Translations under genes and position numbers: made by a program
Assembly: GCA_937975715.1 (NCBI GenBank)
Contig: CALJUA010000030.1
Span: 1-64,000 of the forward strand
DNA length: 64,000 bases
Origin: an uncultured Candidatus Planktophila sp.
GTDB lineage: Bacteria > Actinomycetota > Actinomycetes > Nanopelagicales > Nanopelagicaceae
Direction: 5' to 3'
Notes under the pieces: generated by a model
Told to the model about the DNA's origin: nothing
What the model saw: the letters and a program-made list of their open reading frames with translations, nothing else
The model's database searches: none
Part shown: piece by piece, positions 29,801-38,802 of the stretch
Layout of the letters: each line of letters begins with the position of its first letter
Numbering within the stretch: the first letter of the stretch is position 1

Positions 29801-32290
29801 ACCACGAATGTTGTAGTTGATAGTGCAACAGTAAATTTGATCCGTACTTTCACGTGGGAGTCGAGCACTAATGGAACAGCTGGTCCATTTACTCTTATAA
29901 AGCAAGGTACAGGAGCTGCGTTTGCGAGTTTTAGTTGGGTGCCCACAGACGCTAGTACCTCCGGCTCAAACTATCTCTATCGCCTGACCGTAACCGATTC
30001 CGATACTGCGGGTTTATTTATTTCTGACTCATCAACGGCGTATGCAACTATTAATGAAGCGATGATTGTGGGTATCGCCTCTGGGGGATCGGTGGTTGGA
30101 AAAACAATCAATGTCTCTCGCAATGAAAATATTATGATTTCGTTCGGAACGAGCACATATCGTTCTTCAATGTCACCTTTTATTCAAGGCATAACTCTAG
30201 ACACTAGTACCGCAAGCTCACCCGTCTTGAAAATTAGTGACACTTTAACTGTTGGAACATATTATGAAACAATCACTGTAGTCGATTCTGTATCTGCGAC
30301 CTTCACATTTCCGTTGACTATCGTGGTTGCGGCACCTCCCAACTTACTTAATACGGGGGAGATTGTTTCCAATAATCTTAAATTGCATTTAGAGCCTGGC
30401 AACTCAAAATCATTAATTCTGCCGGATTCAGCAACTGCTACAAGTGCCATCTGGAGAGATCTCAGTGGAAATGGAAAAGATGCGCAGACATCTGGAACCT
30501 TCGAATCCGGAGGTTATGCCAAGACATGTTCTGCACCGCAGTATTCAAGCTACAACGGTGGTTACCTCAAATTCAATGGTTCAGATACCTGCTACATGAC
30601 GCCTTACCTGGGCGAGCAATTTGACCTCAATCTTTCAGTGGAGGCGTGGGTCAGGGTCGATGGAGCCATGAGCGCCTCGACAATTGTTCAACAAAATTAC
30701 ACCACGTCTCCGGGCTCGCCCGTTCCAAATGTGAATTACATCTTAGGAGATACAAGCTCAGACGGAACAATTAGGTTTGGAATTTACGATGGGTCATATC
30801 GGCAGACTGCTGGAGTTACCCCAACTCTCAATACTTGGATGCACTTAGTTGGAACATACGATGGCAACAACTTCAGAATGTATAAAGATGGAGGGCTAGT
30901 TAGTACCTCAATTGCATTTACGGGTGGTCTCGGAAACGGAATAAATTTATCTGGCACATTGATTGGACGTAGAGGTTCTTCTGCAGATTTCTTTAATGGA
31001 GCAATCGGATTAATTCGAATTTACAACAAAGCACTCACCGCTGCCCAGGTGAGCCAGAATTTCAATGCTACGAAATATCGTTTTCTTAGCGCGAATTTCG
31101 ATTTACTCTCACCTAGCCAAAAGTATGGAAATAGATTGACAGAGACCTACACCGCAACTTCGGGCTATGGTAGTGATTCCATTACTTTTGCGACAGGAAT
31201 CAAGCCAGGACTTGATTTAACGACATTAGATTCAGTTACCACGTTGACACTTCAAGAGTCACTCACCGCGACTACTCACTATGAGACAATCACGGTAACT
31301 GATTCATTAGGCGCTTCAACTTATCTTCCAATAAAGATGAAGGTTTCTCAGGCAGATACTCTGACCGTCTATCTCGATACCAATACTGTTCTTACTTATA
31401 ACGGATCGCCAGCAACAATATATCCAAGAGTGAAGTTCTCTGGACTCGTCGGGCTGGATACTGCCACCGCTCTTTCCCGTTTCTATTCTGCAACTTATGC
31501 AGACACATCTACCGTCCCCACAAATGCCGATACTTACACCGTTCGCAGCGATACTCCTACATTCACAATTGGTGACCTTAATAATTATGTAAATGTTGTC
31601 TACCAGACTCGCACATTGACAATTAATAAGGCTAGACAGTCACCACTTAATATCTTCCTATATGGAGGTACAGTCGGATCTCCTTTTGCCATACAACTAC
31701 AGGGGGGTAGTGGCGATGGTGCGGTCACTGAAACTCTTACCGGAGTTTCTACGATTGCTGGATGTGCGATTTCTAATCACTTCCTGACTGCCACAGGCCA
31801 GAATCAAGGTTATTGCGAAGTTAAAGTTACGAAAGCTTCTTCACAGAATTATTTGTCGGAATCGTCAACTGTGCAAATGTACTTCATGGCTTTCTCCAAC
31901 AATCAACCAACTGGACTAGTTGGTAGCGGAAGCACGATTGCGATTAATGGATCAACTTCTTATGTAGTTGATACAACTGCACCGCCAACAATTACTTCTA
32001 TTTCTTGGGTTGCTGGTTATACGATGATGTGTCCACACATCGTTGGTATTTGTAATTTTCCTGCTCATTACGAAATTACTGGAAGTGGATTTGGATCTTA
32101 TGGAAGTGTTGTCACTATCAAGTTCTGGAGAAATAAGGTAGCGACAACGGGGTCTGCAGGCAGCGACGGATTCGTTTCTAGCGATTCACTCATTTTCTTG
32201 TATGCCTTGCCCGTTGGGACGTCCGCGGGTCGTGTAGCTGTCATTACAGCAAATGGAGAAGGAGTCTCTACCTTCACTTTCACGCCATAA
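26852..32290 (+). CDS. Giant secreted mosaic protein B (LamG/Gly-rich), 1812 aa
   Basis: The signal peptide MRRIARSLVVVLLFGFYQYA is homologous to that of proteins A and C. Then come a first glycine-rich domain (~88–345, entered through WTAPAGVNNIWLLVVGGGG), an Ig-like module (~345–450), LamG 1 (~450–650, TLEAWVYPTA, EWHHVAVTRG, FYLDGVKVYSG), a second glycine-rich domain (~705–960), Ig-like modules (~960–1160), LamG 2 (~1170–1410, SVEAWVRVDG, WMHLVGTYDGNNFRMYKDGG), a cadherin-like module, an MBG-like domain (~1510–1590) and the β-rich IPT/TIG-like C-terminal module. That last module is homologous but clearly diverged from A and C. It lacks the DUF1566 insert. No anchor motif is seen. It has its own promoter 44 nt after gene A. 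Confidence 0.85.
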   Translation: MRRIARSLVVVLLFGFYQYAAPYSAIALNAQSPSSNLTVGTGACSSTVTDNSTSAVEEVTVANYCVLKFKSGNNSWTAPAGVNNIWLLVVGGGGTGGYGRGGGGGGGGMYENTNFTVSNQSYSITVAATKNSGASFSGAGNQSVFGDLTVNGGGGGGSHLDPTPVPFTTSGTPNALTGASGGGSGMNYVNYSNGGGTASVIAQTNVSANSGANSGSTGNSERNTGGGGGAGGAGVSGSGGTTSATGGTSPNGGAGKASSITGTSTFYAAGGGGASGITGAEYAGSYTTALAGTGGSSIGGNGERVTALNTSTAATSGTANTGSGGGGGVSAGGNGASGVVIIRWIPVAQTTSPASVSIPDSHTITLSYFETTTTGLTVTRQWQSSTNGTSWSNVSGGSGANTDTYTTTTLYLSQTGIQFRGSTTFSDGTLSSTRYTSAATITIFTPPGSDTDTALLSSATSGYAWTKDNAALDISSAITLEAWVYPTAFTQSAWNVVINKGASYEIGITSTNGTTGTWNYAFASTSSGLTTSVNTAIPVALNEWHHVAVTRGANLATADFYLDGVKVYSGTADGASTSGLYNSAFPLAIGARTSDGVTFTGQFKGQIDHAMVFNSARTAAEVLADMNSYSVSNSTELRAYFDFNEGSGTSIYNRVIGSPAETTLTSVSSQSWPEVKITDTTTLPAYTIVKFPRTYLTSIGGWRVPDGIPKVSAMVVAGGGAGGSRVGGGGGAGGYVYRGVVTLTGNTIESITVGQGGVGIPNYAGKNGGNSSLGSKMIAIGGGGGGASNDNSERAGRNGGSGGGTGDATGFGTSTQTTSGSNDGLGFSGARGQAGGSWSAGGGGGATSAGFAGDGLLGTNDGRGGSGKIETITGTATCYAAGGGGGIYAGSGSEAFRSNPGLCTGAVTTSGAGAAGLKRGANATSNTGSGGGGAGYQTPSTGSDLAGGNGGSGIIVIRWITALKPTYTKPANTTLDVGQTETFTTNVVVDSATVNLIRTFTWESSTNGTAGPFTLIKQGTGAAFASFSWVPTDASTSGSNYLYRLTVTDSDTAGLFISDSSTAYATINEAMIVGIASGGSVVGKTINVSRNENIMISFGTSTYRSSMSPFIQGITLDTSTASSPVLKISDTLTVGTYYETITVVDSVSATFTFPLTIVVAAPPNLLNTGEIVSNNLKLHLEPGNSKSLILPDSATATSAIWRDLSGNGKDAQTSGTFESGGYAKTCSAPQYSSYNGGYLKFNGSDTCYMTPYLGEQFDLNLSVEAWVRVDGAMSASTIVQQNYTTSPGSPVPNVNYILGDTSSDGTIRFGIYDGSYRQTAGVTPTLNTWMHLVGTYDGNNFRMYKDGGLVSTSIAFTGGLGNGINLSGTLIGRRGSSADFFNGAIGLIRIYNKALTAAQVSQNFNATKYRFLSANFDLLSPSQKYGNRLTETYTATSGYGSDSITFATGIKPGLDLTTLDSVTTLTLQESLTATTHYETITVTDSLGASTYLPIKMKVSQADTLTVYLDTNTVLTYNGSPATIYPRVKFSGLVGLDTATALSRFYSATYADTSTVPTNADTYTVRSDTPTFTIGDLNNYVNVVYQTRTLTINKARQSPLNIFLYGGTVGSPFAIQLQGGSGDGAVTETLTGVSTIAGCAISNHFLTATGQNQGYCEVKVTKASSQNYLSESSTVQMYFMAFSNNQPTGLVGSGSTIAINGSTSYVVDTTAPPTITSISWVAGYTMMCPHIVGICNFPAHYEITGSGFGSYGSVVTIKFWRNKVATTGSAGSDGFVSSDSLIFLYALPVGTSAGRVAVITANGEGVSTFTFTP

Positions 32291-32300
32291 CCTTCCGAGA

Positions 32301-32330
32301 TTGGCGAAGGATTTAGTCCTCGCCTAGAAT
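32301..32330 (+). promoter_or_regulatory. Promoter of giant gene C
   Basis: TTGGCG (32301–32306), 18 nt spacer, TAGAAT (32325–32330), followed by a leader of about 30 nt with AAAGGGG before the GTG at 32367. It starts about 10 nt after the stop of gene B. Confidence 0.6.
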
Positions 32331-32366
32331 CCGGGTCTATCTCTTGGAAGTCAAAGGGGCAAACCT

Positions 32367-35300
32367 GTGGGAAATTTGGTCGTGCGTCGTCGCATTGCGA
32401 GGACGCTCGTGACCGTACTTGCTCTAACTTTTTTGGTAACCATTGCACCACTGACTTATTTTAGAAACGTACTTCCTTCAGCTGCTGCCGCGGGCGATGG
32501 CTTGAACTCGTATTACCGCAACGACACCACCGGGGGAGATGACAAGGATCTTTCCTCTCCATTTACTTCACTCGCCTGCACAACTGAGAAGTTGACCTCC
32601 TCGACGAAGAATTGGGGTACGGGAAGCCCAGCTGGATGTACCTCAGATAATTTCACAGGCTATTACACGGGATATATTCTCGGACCTAAGTCAGGAGTAG
32701 TTAATTTTACAGGTACTGCCGACGATGTATTAATTGTGCGTATCAATGGTCAGTCAGTTGTTAAGAAGTACTTGAATTCTGGATCAGTCTCAGGCAGTTT
32801 CACCTTTACAGCAGGTGTTGTATATCCGATACAGATTTGGTTTCACGAAGTTTCTGGAAGTGCAGCGTGGACTCTGTATTGGGATGAAAGTGGCTCAGCT
32901 TCTCTTATTCCTACCTCGAATCTTGGCTCTACGGCAGCAAATTTGCTTTCGAGTCAATATCAAACCAGCACATGTGCAATAGGAAGTAGTGCTGAATGTC
33001 CTGCCTATTCTCCGCAGGAAATTTACAATCTTTACGGAACTGTTTCCGATGGTAATTATTGGATCATGATTGGTGGTTCGCCAAGCTACCAATATGTTTT
33101 GATGGATAGAAGTTTTGACAGCGGTGGGTGGATCCTTGGAATGAAGGGAACTAACACCACCACATATTTTGATTACGATGATACATATCACTGGCAACAA
33201 ATGGGAATTGAGAATGCCACAACCATCGAAGATATGTCTTCCTATACCCCAGCGAGAATTTCATCTTCAGGAACTGGCTCAGATGGAAAATACGAATCTT
33301 TTAATCAGACATATGCCCAAAAGATAAGAGCCGTTTTCCCGCAATACCCGGCATCGACTTATGGAGGTCGATGGACAACCAATAACAGCTATGGCTTTAT
33401 GTGGGAAGAATCGCTCAGTTCGCTTCAGAATGGCGCCGCTAATTCAACAACATATCCAACGTCTTCATATTCTTTAGCTGCATCTGCAAACTGCACGGGC
33501 ATTACAACTATTACCTTAAATAATCTCTTCACCAATGGAAGTCGATGCCTCTTTAGAACACCCGCGAAGACGCCCACGACAAGTTATAACAACACTTCAA
33601 GTTACGACCCAATTGGTAGCAATCTATTTGCGTCACAAAGCAATTTTGCGTGGTGGGGAATTAACTACACGCAGCCAGTTTCAGGGGGGTCGCCCGCGGC
33701 ATATCACCACGTTCGATTTGGATTTGGGTGGAATGAAAATAACCCTGCAACAGATGAAGGTTCCAATGACGTTACAGGCGGAATCGGCATGGTGAACAGC
33801 GCGTCGGGTTCCCGTCGTACAGGTAACTATGTGGGATGTTGCACAACCGGTGGTCAAGCTGGACAAGATGCACAGATGGGATTTGAAATCTACCTTCGCC
33901 AAAAAGATCCATCCTTGGGCGCACCAACAAACTTGAAGGCGATAAAGACTTCTGCAACTTCGGCTAATTTAACGTGGAACGCACCAGCTGCCACTACTCC
34001 AACTGAATATGTAGTGCAATGCAAGCCTGCAGCCTCCGCTTGGAGCGCATCGTCTACCTACAGAATATTAGCGCCAGGCGCATCGCCATCGGCAACGATT
34101 TCGGGATTAGCGTCGTCGACAACCTATACCTTTCGAGTTTTTGCTCGAACTATAGATTTAACAACAAAGATATATGACACCGATTCGTCTTCATCTGCTG
34201 CTTATGCGCGAATTTCTGCAGAAGATATTGCATCTGATACAGCATATACATTTTCAGGTAGCCAGTACTTTTATTCAAATGCAGAGTCTTCTTTTGATAT
34301 CTCAACTGGTACAACATTTTCGCTTGAAGCGTGGGTTAGAACTACTTCCTCCTCTACAAGCTCTCAAATCATCGCTGGAAAACAAAATCAATTTTCAATA
34401 TATATAGCAAATGGGAGCTTTGGCTTCAATATTTATACAACGGACCAAACCGGCGGAATAGGTGGAGATGCTGCCTACTTTGGCTCAGGCTCAGCCAAAG
34501 TTAATGAGTGGCAGCATGTTGCATTCACAAGAAGTGGGACAACGTTAAAGTTCTACGTCAATGGATATCTTGTCAAGAGTCAAACTTGGTCTGGATCGGG
34601 CTCGATAAATCCCGGGGCGAACAATTTCACAATTGGCGGATATTCGACAGCTAGCCAGAATTTTACTGGCCAAATTGATCAAGTTAGAGTTTGGAGCTCC
34701 GAGCGATCATTGAGTCAAATTGTCGATGGAATGCATAAGTACATTCCGACTGAGACAACTGGATTAGTAGCAGCTTTTGGTTTTAATGAAGGTACTGGAA
34801 GTTCGCTCTTTAATATTGTCAGCGATGGCACAAGTGATAGCGATCTATCATTAGGGGGCGCAGGCAGTTGGACAAAAATCGAAACTTCCACTGTCAGTGG
34901 TCCATACACTTATGTGACATTCCCGCGCTCGATACTAAATGCAAATGGTGGCTGGCAAGTTCCAACGAATGTCACAATGGTTTCATCTGTTGTCGTAGCT
35001 GGCGGCGGAGGTGGAAATGCTCAAACTGATAACTCGGGTTGGATGTCAGGTGGTGGCGGAGCGGGTGGGTATCAATTCTTTACAACGAATGTCACTGCGG
35101 GAAAGTTTGAAACAGTAACTGTTGGACTTGGTGGGCGTAAAGGTGCAAAGGTGCGAGATCAAAACTCCACCTATGAGTATCCAACAAATGGCCAAGATTC
35201 CAAGTTTCTGAATCGGACATCTACCGGAGGTGGTTACGGTGGTGGAATGAGCTCAGTTGCACTTACTGGCATTGGCAAAGATGGTGGCTCCGGAGGTTCG

Positions 35301-38300
35301 GGTGGCGGTGGAGGAACTTATAGCGGCTCCGGTGGAGCTGGAACAAATGGTCAAGGCAATTCAGGTGGAAATGCGCTGAGCTCATGCTGTGCATCTGGCG
35401 GTGGCGGTGGAGCAGGTGGAGCGGGTGGAGCTGGCACGACCAGCGGTGGTGCTGCGGGAAATGGAGTTGCAAATCCTCTTTACCTCAATGGCGTAAGCGC
35501 TCAGTATTTGGCCGGTGGTGGCGCCGGAGGATTCTCCAATGGAAGCTCACAAGTTTCAGGTCCTGCAGGGTCTCTCGGTGGTGTTGCGTTTGGTACTGAT
35601 GCCTCTGCAAATACTGGTTCTGGCGGAGGCGGAGGCGGTGGTGGAACCTCCAGTGGAGAGGCAGGGCGAGGGGGATCGGGTGTAGTGATCCTGCGGTACA
35701 TCAATGCCCTTAAGCCAACGTTTACTTATCCAACGAATACAGTGCTTGATGTTGGCCAAACCGAAACTTTTACCACGAATGTAGTTGCAGATAGCGCAAC
35801 AGCTGTTTTAACAAGAACTTTCCGTTGGGAGTCATCTACATCGGGATCCGGTGGAACATTTACTGTTATCAAGCAGGGCACAGGGGAATCGAATGCATAT
35901 TTCTCTTGGGTTCCAACGGATACAAGCACAAGCGGCCCGAATTATCTATATAGAGTAATTGTGACTGATTCGGATACTGCTGGCCTATACATTCAAGATA
36001 CATCCACCGCAGTTTATGCAACAATTAATAAAGCGATGGTAATTTTGGGAAATACCAAAATTCCGAAGGCAATTAACCTTGCCAAGAGTGAAACTTTCAC
36101 CATTACCCTAGGCACCTCAACGTATAGGTCAACACTTTCACCGGTGGTCAATGGAATTACATTGGATACAAGCACCGCAGGATTGGCTGTGGTAAAGATT
36201 GCTGACACTGCAACGGTTGGAACGTACTACGAGACATTAACTGTTGTTGATTCCGTCTCCGCTTCAGTGACGATTCCACTAGTAATCACTATTACAGCCG
36301 CACCTTATCTTCTCAATACAAGCGAGATTGTTGCCAACGGACTTCAATTGCATCTCGATGCTGGAAATTCTCAGAGCCTCATTGGTATCCATGGAAATTC
36401 AACAACAGGCTTAACTTGGAATGATTTATCTGGCTCGAAATACAACGCCAGCACGGGTGCGGGGGTCAATACCGGAGCCAACGCAGGTACAGCATGTAGT
36501 GCACCAACTTTTTCAAGTGATAATGGTGGTGCCATTGTTATAGCCGCTGCATCAGATAATTGTTACTACACGCCATATACAGGCAATAACCTAAATTTAA
36601 GCTACACAGCGGAGGCATGGTTCAAGACCTCTGCCACCATTCCAGCATGGTCTGCAATTTTCGCCGAAAGTGACCCGAACTCAGGCAAAAACATCACTGT
36701 GATGATTGGGTCAGTTGGAGGAGCCAATCTGATCGTCGGATTTAGAGATAGCACCACATGGCGGTATGCAAACTGCCCTTATGTTCCCACTGTCGGTCGA
36801 TGGACGCATATCTCTGGAACATTCGATGGATCGACCATGATTACCTATATCGATGGAGCCGAATCTTGCAGAGTCTCTTACTCAAGTGGATATTCGGCTA
36901 GTTACAGCAATTTGGGAATGATTATTGGCAAGGGTCCTAGCGGTGCCGCAGGTACCTACACCTTCCCGGGAAGTATTGGATCGATTCGCATTTACAATCG
37001 TCCATTAACCGCCGCTGAGATTGCCCAAAACTACAACGCCACTAAAGACCGCTTTGCCTCTATTAATCTCACCCAATTGAAGCCAACCAAGAAATATGGC
37101 GTGCTCAACCTTGAATCATTCACTGCAACATCTGGTGGCGATACCAAGACTATTACCTTTGCTGTAGGAGATCGCGCTGGCATTGACTGGGATACAACCA
37201 CAGTCACAAACCGCATCAATCTTTCGGTTCAAGAATCATTAACCGTAGGCACTTATTACGACACCATCACCGTGACAGACAATTTAGGTCAATCCACTTA
37301 TCTTCCAATCACCTTCACGGTGACTCAGGCAGATACTCTGACCATCACAATGGGTGCCCCACTGACCACTGTGTACACGGGACAGGTTGCTGCCGGGACG
37401 CCAAAGGCAGCTATCTCCGGGTTGGTGGGAGTTGATTCTGCAACCGTCTTGACCCGGTATGACACAGGAACGGTTGGAACTACCTGTGCAACTGGTGGAG
37501 TCTGCAAAATTGGAGATACTGGTCCAGGTGGCGGAAAAGTCTTCTATGTGAGCGATACCGTCATTGATTCTGCGACCGGTGTGAGCGAAGGTGGCATCTA
37601 TCTTGAAGTTGCCCCATTGGGGTGGCATTCAACACAAGGTGCAGAAGAGCCGCTGGCATGGGCGAGCGATTCCAGTACCGTCTTGAATACATCCAGCGCT
37701 ATTGGCGCCGGTGCAGAGAACTCTCGACTTATTTATAGTCAATTAGGTTCTAGTGCCACTGGCTTTAACCTGATCCTCAATAAGACTATTAACTCCAAGA
37801 GCGATTGGTTTGTTCCATCTCTTGGCGAACTCCAGAAGATTTATACCAACTTATGGGCAACTGGTCTGGATACCTTTACTAGCGCACGAAACATGCTTTC
37901 ATCGACACAGGATCCAAGTAACTCCGCGCAAGCGATGCAGCTATGGACTTCTAGTGGCGTCACAGCAGGTGTTTCAAAAACTATTGGCTATTACATGCGG
38001 CCGATTCGAGCATTTGGTGGCACAACAACCACACCTATCGATGTTGAAACATATACAGCTCAAGGAACAAACCTCACATTTTCTATTGGTGCTGCATCTA
38101 ATTACGTCAACGTTGTCTACGAAACTTCCACCCTGAAGATCACGCAAGCGAATCAGAACAAACTCACCCTCAACCTTTATGGCGCAGTCGCTGGCTCCCC
38201 ATTTACGCTGCAAGTCGGAGGCGGATCAGGATCTGGTGAGGTAACTGAAACGGTCACAGCAGGAAGCACGGCACTCAATTGCCGCATCAGCAACCACGTT

Positions 38301-38768
38301 CTCTCTAATGACACACCATCGACTGAGCAGAAGAGCTGCAATATCTCTATCACCAAGGCTTCATCTCGAAACTATAAAGCCGAGACTCTTACCGCAACCG
38401 TCTACTTCATGCTCTTTGCCAATAACCAGCCAACAAGGCTCGTGGGCAGTGGTTCAACGATTGCTATCAACGGAGCTACCTCACTCACGATTGACACCAC
38501 GACCCCGCCATCAATTACAGGATTTTCCACCTTAACGCTCACACTCAGCACCAGTGATACTTTGACGATTAATGGAACCGGATTTACGGGATCGGTCACC
38601 ATTAAGTTCTGGCGAAATAAAGTCATTGTGAAGAGCTCTCCCAATACAACAACGCTGCAGATTCCTTTCTCAGAAATCGCTTCGCTGGGAGCTACCAGCG
38701 GGCGAGTAGCGGTGATTACCGCCAATGGTGAAGCGGTATCGGTCGACAGTCTGACTTTGCTGCCGTGA
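32367..38768 (+). CDS. Giant secreted mosaic protein C (PA14/FN3/LamG/Gly-rich), 2133 aa
   Basis: The start is GTG at 32367 after AAAGGGG; a second GTG at 32382 gives the same signal peptide (RRRIARTLVTVLALTFL). Domains: a PA14/GLEYA-like carbohydrate-binding module (~45–185, GVVNFTGTADDVLIVRINGQ); a Trp/Tyr-rich region with fibrinogen-C-like elements (~200–510, FDSGGWILGMKG), uncertain; FN3 (~515–610); LamG 1 (~625–830, SLEAWVRTTS, EWQHVAFTRSG); glycine-rich (~870–1110); Ig-like repeats (~1112–1310); LamG 2 (~1315–1562); a cadherin-like module; an MBG domain with a DUF1566-like insert (~1690–1880, DWFVPSLGELQKI); and a C-terminal module identical to protein A. Cysteines are scattered, so disulfides are possible. 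Likely exposed on or shed from the cell; ligand unknown. Confidence 0.85.
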   Translation: MGNLVVRRRIARTLVTVLALTFLVTIAPLTYFRNVLPSAAAAGDGLNSYYRNDTTGGDDKDLSSPFTSLACTTEKLTSSTKNWGTGSPAGCTSDNFTGYYTGYILGPKSGVVNFTGTADDVLIVRINGQSVVKKYLNSGSVSGSFTFTAGVVYPIQIWFHEVSGSAAWTLYWDESGSASLIPTSNLGSTAANLLSSQYQTSTCAIGSSAECPAYSPQEIYNLYGTVSDGNYWIMIGGSPSYQYVLMDRSFDSGGWILGMKGTNTTTYFDYDDTYHWQQMGIENATTIEDMSSYTPARISSSGTGSDGKYESFNQTYAQKIRAVFPQYPASTYGGRWTTNNSYGFMWEESLSSLQNGAANSTTYPTSSYSLAASANCTGITTITLNNLFTNGSRCLFRTPAKTPTTSYNNTSSYDPIGSNLFASQSNFAWWGINYTQPVSGGSPAAYHHVRFGFGWNENNPATDEGSNDVTGGIGMVNSASGSRRTGNYVGCCTTGGQAGQDAQMGFEIYLRQKDPSLGAPTNLKAIKTSATSANLTWNAPAATTPTEYVVQCKPAASAWSASSTYRILAPGASPSATISGLASSTTYTFRVFARTIDLTTKIYDTDSSSSAAYARISAEDIASDTAYTFSGSQYFYSNAESSFDISTGTTFSLEAWVRTTSSSTSSQIIAGKQNQFSIYIANGSFGFNIYTTDQTGGIGGDAAYFGSGSAKVNEWQHVAFTRSGTTLKFYVNGYLVKSQTWSGSGSINPGANNFTIGGYSTASQNFTGQIDQVRVWSSERSLSQIVDGMHKYIPTETTGLVAAFGFNEGTGSSLFNIVSDGTSDSDLSLGGAGSWTKIETSTVSGPYTYVTFPRSILNANGGWQVPTNVTMVSSVVVAGGGGGNAQTDNSGWMSGGGGAGGYQFFTTNVTAGKFETVTVGLGGRKGAKVRDQNSTYEYPTNGQDSKFLNRTSTGGGYGGGMSSVALTGIGKDGGSGGSGGGGGTYSGSGGAGTNGQGNSGGNALSSCCASGGGGGAGGAGGAGTTSGGAAGNGVANPLYLNGVSAQYLAGGGAGGFSNGSSQVSGPAGSLGGVAFGTDASANTGSGGGGGGGGTSSGEAGRGGSGVVILRYINALKPTFTYPTNTVLDVGQTETFTTNVVADSATAVLTRTFRWESSTSGSGGTFTVIKQGTGESNAYFSWVPTDTSTSGPNYLYRVIVTDSDTAGLYIQDTSTAVYATINKAMVILGNTKIPKAINLAKSETFTITLGTSTYRSTLSPVVNGITLDTSTAGLAVVKIADTATVGTYYETLTVVDSVSASVTIPLVITITAAPYLLNTSEIVANGLQLHLDAGNSQSLIGIHGNSTTGLTWNDLSGSKYNASTGAGVNTGANAGTACSAPTFSSDNGGAIVIAAASDNCYYTPYTGNNLNLSYTAEAWFKTSATIPAWSAIFAESDPNSGKNITVMIGSVGGANLIVGFRDSTTWRYANCPYVPTVGRWTHISGTFDGSTMITYIDGAESCRVSYSSGYSASYSNLGMIIGKGPSGAAGTYTFPGSIGSIRIYNRPLTAAEIAQNYNATKDRFASINLTQLKPTKKYGVLNLESFTATSGGDTKTITFAVGDRAGIDWDTTTVTNRINLSVQESLTVGTYYDTITVTDNLGQSTYLPITFTVTQADTLTITMGAPLTTVYTGQVAAGTPKAAISGLVGVDSATVLTRYDTGTVGTTCATGGVCKIGDTGPGGGKVFYVSDTVIDSATGVSEGGIYLEVAPLGWHSTQGAEEPLAWASDSSTVLNTSSAIGAGAENSRLIYSQLGSSATGFNLILNKTINSKSDWFVPSLGELQKIYTNLWATGLDTFTSARNMLSSTQDPSNSAQAMQLWTSSGVTAGVSKTIGYYMRPIRAFGGTTTTPIDVETYTAQGTNLTFSIGAASNYVNVVYETSTLKITQANQNKLTLNLYGAVAGSPFTLQVGGGSGSGEVTETVTAGSTALNCRISNHVLSNDTPSTEQKSCNISITKASSRNYKAETLTATVYFMLFANNQPTRLVGSGSTIAINGATSLTIDTTTPPSITGFSTLTLTLSTSDTLTINGTGFTGSVTIKFWRNKVIVKSSPNTTTLQIPFSEIASLGATSGRVAVITANGEAVSVDSLTLLP
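38113..38746 (+). repeat. 634-bp perfect direct repeat, copy 2
   Basis: Identical to 26152–26785 and in the same reading frame, at the 3' end of gene C. After 38746 the two genes differ at once, one ending in SLTINP and the other in SLTLLP. Confidence 0.97.
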
Positions 38769-38772
38769 CCAG

Positions 38773-38778
38773 TATGAT
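38773..38778 (+). promoter_or_regulatory. -10 element before the 38803 gene
   Basis: TATGAT follows the stop of gene C; a CTGACT 16 nt upstream could be the -35. The AAAGGGG ribosome-binding site follows before the ATG at 38803. Confidence 0.4.
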
Positions 38779-38802
38779 TCACTCGATTCCAGGGGAAAGG
38801 GG

